DNA from: Clostridiales bacterium
GTDB lineage: Bacteria > Bacillota > Clostridia > Lachnospirales > Lachnospiraceae
Direction of reading: 5' to 3'
DNA length: 42,146 bases
Assembly (NCBI GenBank): GCA_020860565.1
Contig: JAJBUA010000117.1
Span: forward strand, 1-42,146
In this document: positions 40,701-42,146 of the stretch, piece by piece
How the letters are laid out: each line of letters opens with the position of its first letter
How positions within the stretch are numbered: position 1 is the stretch's first letter
Translations under genes and position numbers: made by a program
Notes under the pieces: model-generated
Database searches by the model: none
What the model was told of the DNA's origin: nothing
What the model saw: the letters and a program-made list of their open reading frames with translations, nothing else

Positions 40701-42111
40701 GAAAGAGATTTCCGGCAAGACGCCGTTGATCCTCAAAGTCGACGAGAGCGATATCCAGGGGCCGCTGCGTATCCGCGTAAATTCATTTCTGGAAACGATC
40801 TCGATGCGCAGAAAGAAAGAGAAAGCGCTGCCGGTCAGAGAACTGGCAGATCCGTATCCGGTGAAATATACAAAAGCGGATATTGCGGAAAAGATCGTAC
40901 TGGTTCCCAATACTTCGCACGCGTTCTGCCGGATCATGTCCGCTGCGCTGCGCACACAGGGACTGAAGGCAGAACCGCTGCCGGTCGGCAGGGAGGAGGC
41001 GATCCGCCTGGGAAAGAAATACGTCCATAACGATATCTGTTTCCCGGCGCAGATCGTTATCGGAGAGGCGCTGGCCGCGCTGGAGAGCGGCAAATATGCG
41101 GGGAAAGAGGTCGCGATTGCGATGGGCAAATACATCGGCGACTGCCGCCTGACTCACTACAGTGCGCTGCTGCGGAAGGCACTGGACGACGCGGGATACG
41201 CGGATGTGCCGATCGTCACCAATGACGACGCGGATTACCATCATCTGCATCCCGGCTACAAGATGAATCTGCGTTCCGCGATGCGGCTCGCGTTCGCGCT
41301 GCCGATGATCGACGCGCTGGAGAGCCTGCTGCGTAAGATGCGGCCTTATGAGAAAGTGCCGGGAAGCGCGGATCAGGCGTTTGAGGAAGCGATGGACGCG
41401 GTGGTGGACGGCATGGACCGGAGCGGCGTATCCGGAGCGCGCCGCGGCTTCCAGAAAGCCATCGAACGGATGCTGCAGGTGGAGTACGACCGGTCAGAAC
41501 CAAGACCGACCGTACTGATCGTCGGAGAATATCTGCTGAACTTCCATCCGGGGGCAAATCACGATATCGAGGCGTATCTGGAAGAAAATGGATTTGAGAT
41601 TATCGAAGCGCAGATGACGGACGTCATCCAGAAGACGTACTTTTATCAGGACGCGCAGATTAAGGAATACCATCTGAAACGGCCGTTCGCCAAGCGGACG
41701 TATCTGCAGCTGGTTGACTGGATCTTTGACATGGCTCATCAGATGACAGATCAGATTGCGAAGAAACATCCGCTCTACACGCCGGCATGCCGGATCGGTG
41801 ATCTGGCAAAGGAGAGCGACGCAGTGATTCATCACACCTTCGACGCGGGAGAAGGGATGCTGATCCCGGGCGAGATTCTGCACCACGCAAAGCATGGCTG
41901 CCGGACCTTTGTCATCCTTCAGCCCTTTGGCTGCCTGCCCAACCATGTGGTGGGGCGGGGCATCAGTAAGAAATTAAAGGAGTTGTATCCGGACGTGCAG
42001 ATCCTGCCGCTGGATTACGACCCGGATGTGAGCTTCGCGAATATTGAGAACCGGCTGCAGATGCTGATTACGAATATGAAGATGGCGGAAGGAAATAAAT
42101 ATTTTACTTAA
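37708..42111 (+). CDS. Acyl-CoA dehydratase activase (double BadF/HgdC ATPase with DUF2229 region)
   Basis: A 1467-aa protein of the giant 2-hydroxyacyl-CoA dehydratase activase-like family. There are two ATPase modules of the ASKHA/BadF type: IGIDIGSTTTKI (about 18-29) with GSCAGGTGAF (Cys about 146), and GVDSGSTTTKF (about 351) with EACSSGCGSF (about 473). The cysteines in those loops bind a 4Fe-4S cluster at the dimer interface in HgdC. A CPFCGNHC cluster (about 637) follows, then a long DUF2229-type region with CFPAKLVHGHL, SFGCGHDAYLSDE, NDICFPAQIV and QPFGCLPNHVVGRG. It is complete at 42111 (stop before the window end). No classical dehydratase alpha/beta pair is adjacent, so its partner and substrate are unknown. 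Confidence 0.88.
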   Translation: MQQNMTSAIYTSKEYPLLIGIDIGSTTTKIAAVNSQTEEVVYSEYRRHNAAQLLSVASALERLEEKFPDSRLRVCLTGSGSKIVADALGLPFVQEVVANSIALRQKYPDVRTAIELGGQDAKMIFFQKDSQTGLLNVADMRMNGSCAGGTGAFIDEIATLLKTPVEEFNALAEKGTCVYDISGRCGVYAKTDIQPLLNQGVAKEDLALSAFHAIAKQTIGGLAQGLDIRRPIVFEGGPLTFNPVLIRVFAERLKLTKEETIIPKRPELMVAYGAAVSLESIHASQTRQYTVSELLAAIRENQEKNREVSANGAKPFFASEEEKVHFEERHALPAREWKRPQPGETVRAYLGVDSGSTTTKFVLIDENENLLDSFYAPNRGEPLQVAKDALIAMRDRYRAAGADLQVLAMGTTGYGELLFAKAFHAQCHTVETVAHARAAEKYVKNATFILDIGGQDMKAIWLDHGIITNILVNEACSSGCGSFLENFAASLQIPVKEIASAAFSSQSPAMLGSRCTVFMNSSIITEQRNGKLPADIMAGLCRSIIENVFTKVIRISNQDSLGERVVVQGGTFENDAVLCALEQYLGHEVTRAPYPGIMGAIGMALIVKEQYAALAEKPPLFDLDALEDFSYTRKSNVPCPFCGNHCQRTIVTFSNGEHWITNNRCERGEILEDPRTAAASGKLKEKETASAPNLYKTREKLLFRDYPCPTLCEERKIIIGIPRVLSFWETMPFWTTFWRALGFRVRISDKSSRKMYENGLYAVASDTVCFPAKLVHGHLRNLKNRGVDRIFMPSITVVPSENTQETSQSMCAVVKGYPLVIRNSDNPEKLWAIPFDAPLFHWYQKDDRARQLREYMQDTFGISAELTDAAAKAGDEAQETFERELKKEGKRVIDEVTKKDTFAVVLASRPYQNDELVNHQLPDMLVKLGIPVLTADSLPDINDVDLSKSRLDIVNNYHARMLSGAILAAKSEHLEYIQLVSFGCGHDAYLSDEITRLMKEISGKTPLILKVDESDIQGPLRIRVNSFLETISMRRKKEKALPVRELADPYPVKYTKADIAEKIVLVPNTSHAFCRIMSAALRTQGLKAEPLPVGREEAIRLGKKYVHNDICFPAQIVIGEALAALESGKYAGKEVAIAMGKYIGDCRLTHYSALLRKALDDAGYADVPIVTNDDADYHHLHPGYKMNLRSAMRLAFALPMIDALESLLRKMRPYEKVPGSADQAFEEAMDAVVDGMDRSGVSGARRGFQKAIERMLQVEYDRSEPRPTVLIVGEYLLNFHPGANHDIEAYLEENGFEIIEAQMTDVIQKTYFYQDAQIKEYHLKRPFAKRTYLQLVDWIFDMAHQMTDQIAKKHPLYTPACRIGDLAKESDAVIHHTFDAGEGMLIPGEILHHAKHGCRTFVILQPFGCLPNHVVGRGISKKLKELYPDVQILPLDYDPDVSFANIENRLQMLITNMKMAEGNKYFT

Positions 42112-42146
42112 TTTTATGAAGTTTCTTTTAATTTTATATTGACATT

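Overview
The window looks like chromosome from a strictly anaerobic gut Clostridia of the Lachnospiraceae type. Supporting signs are Gram-positive style AGGAGG ribosome sites, TTGaca-17-TATAAT promoters, rubrerythrin, indolepyruvate:ferredoxin oxidoreductase, a giant BadF-type dehydratase activase, TRAP transport and AlaX. I see no rRNA, tRNA, insertion sequence, prophage or CRISPR array.

Layout. 38-5785 (minus): a PotABCD polyamine-type ABC operon headed by an XRE-cupin regulator and ended by a HipA-like kinase; its near-consensus promoter (5925-5952) is followed by repeated operator-like sites. 6092-8795 (plus): a beta-propeller lactonase, chorismate synthase (AroC) and RpiB, closed by a terminator. 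9014-16866 (plus): a sugar-acid-type catabolic region made of two copies of one regulatory module. Each copy is a LacI-family gene followed by a promoter bracketed by two GCAATCGATTGC palindromes. The first promoter drives a cyclase-family hydrolase; the second drives a YiaK-like dehydrogenase and a three-gene TRAP transporter. 17141-21913 (minus): rubrerythrin with its own promoter, then IorB, IorA and an AMP-forming acyl-CoA ligase (2-oxoacid/aromatic amino acid fermentation). 22143-24916 (plus): a TIGR04076-type small protein running into a wrecked aldo/keto reductase, an NhaC-type antiporter and a GNAT acetyltransferase. 25067-25300 (minus): a 43-residue membrane peptide with a folded leader and its own terminator. 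25437-27552: a phosphoglycerate-mutase-like phosphatase, an AraC regulator and an unknown membrane protein. 27720-32632: SbcD-SbcC. 32655-35353: AlaX, a 35-residue microprotein and LrgAB. 35511-35779: the two ends of a CitMHS-like transporter with its middle deleted. 36010-37404: an AAA ATPase with a DUF234/nuclease-like tail. 37708-42111: a 1467-residue acyl-CoA dehydratase activase.

How it fits together. The clearest regulatory story is at 9-17 kb, where paralogous LacI repressors and near-identical operator pairs probably coordinate uptake (TRAP), oxidoreduction (YiaK-like) and hydrolysis (cyclase) of a sugar acid; the lactonase and RpiB just upstream could feed the same route. The substrate cannot be read from the sequence. 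Several spots show ongoing gene decay (aldo/keto reductase, CitMHS). The least explained items are the 43-residue peptide with its structured leader, the 35-residue microprotein, and the 121-bp hairpin-rich repeat between the TRAP operon and rubrerythrin.
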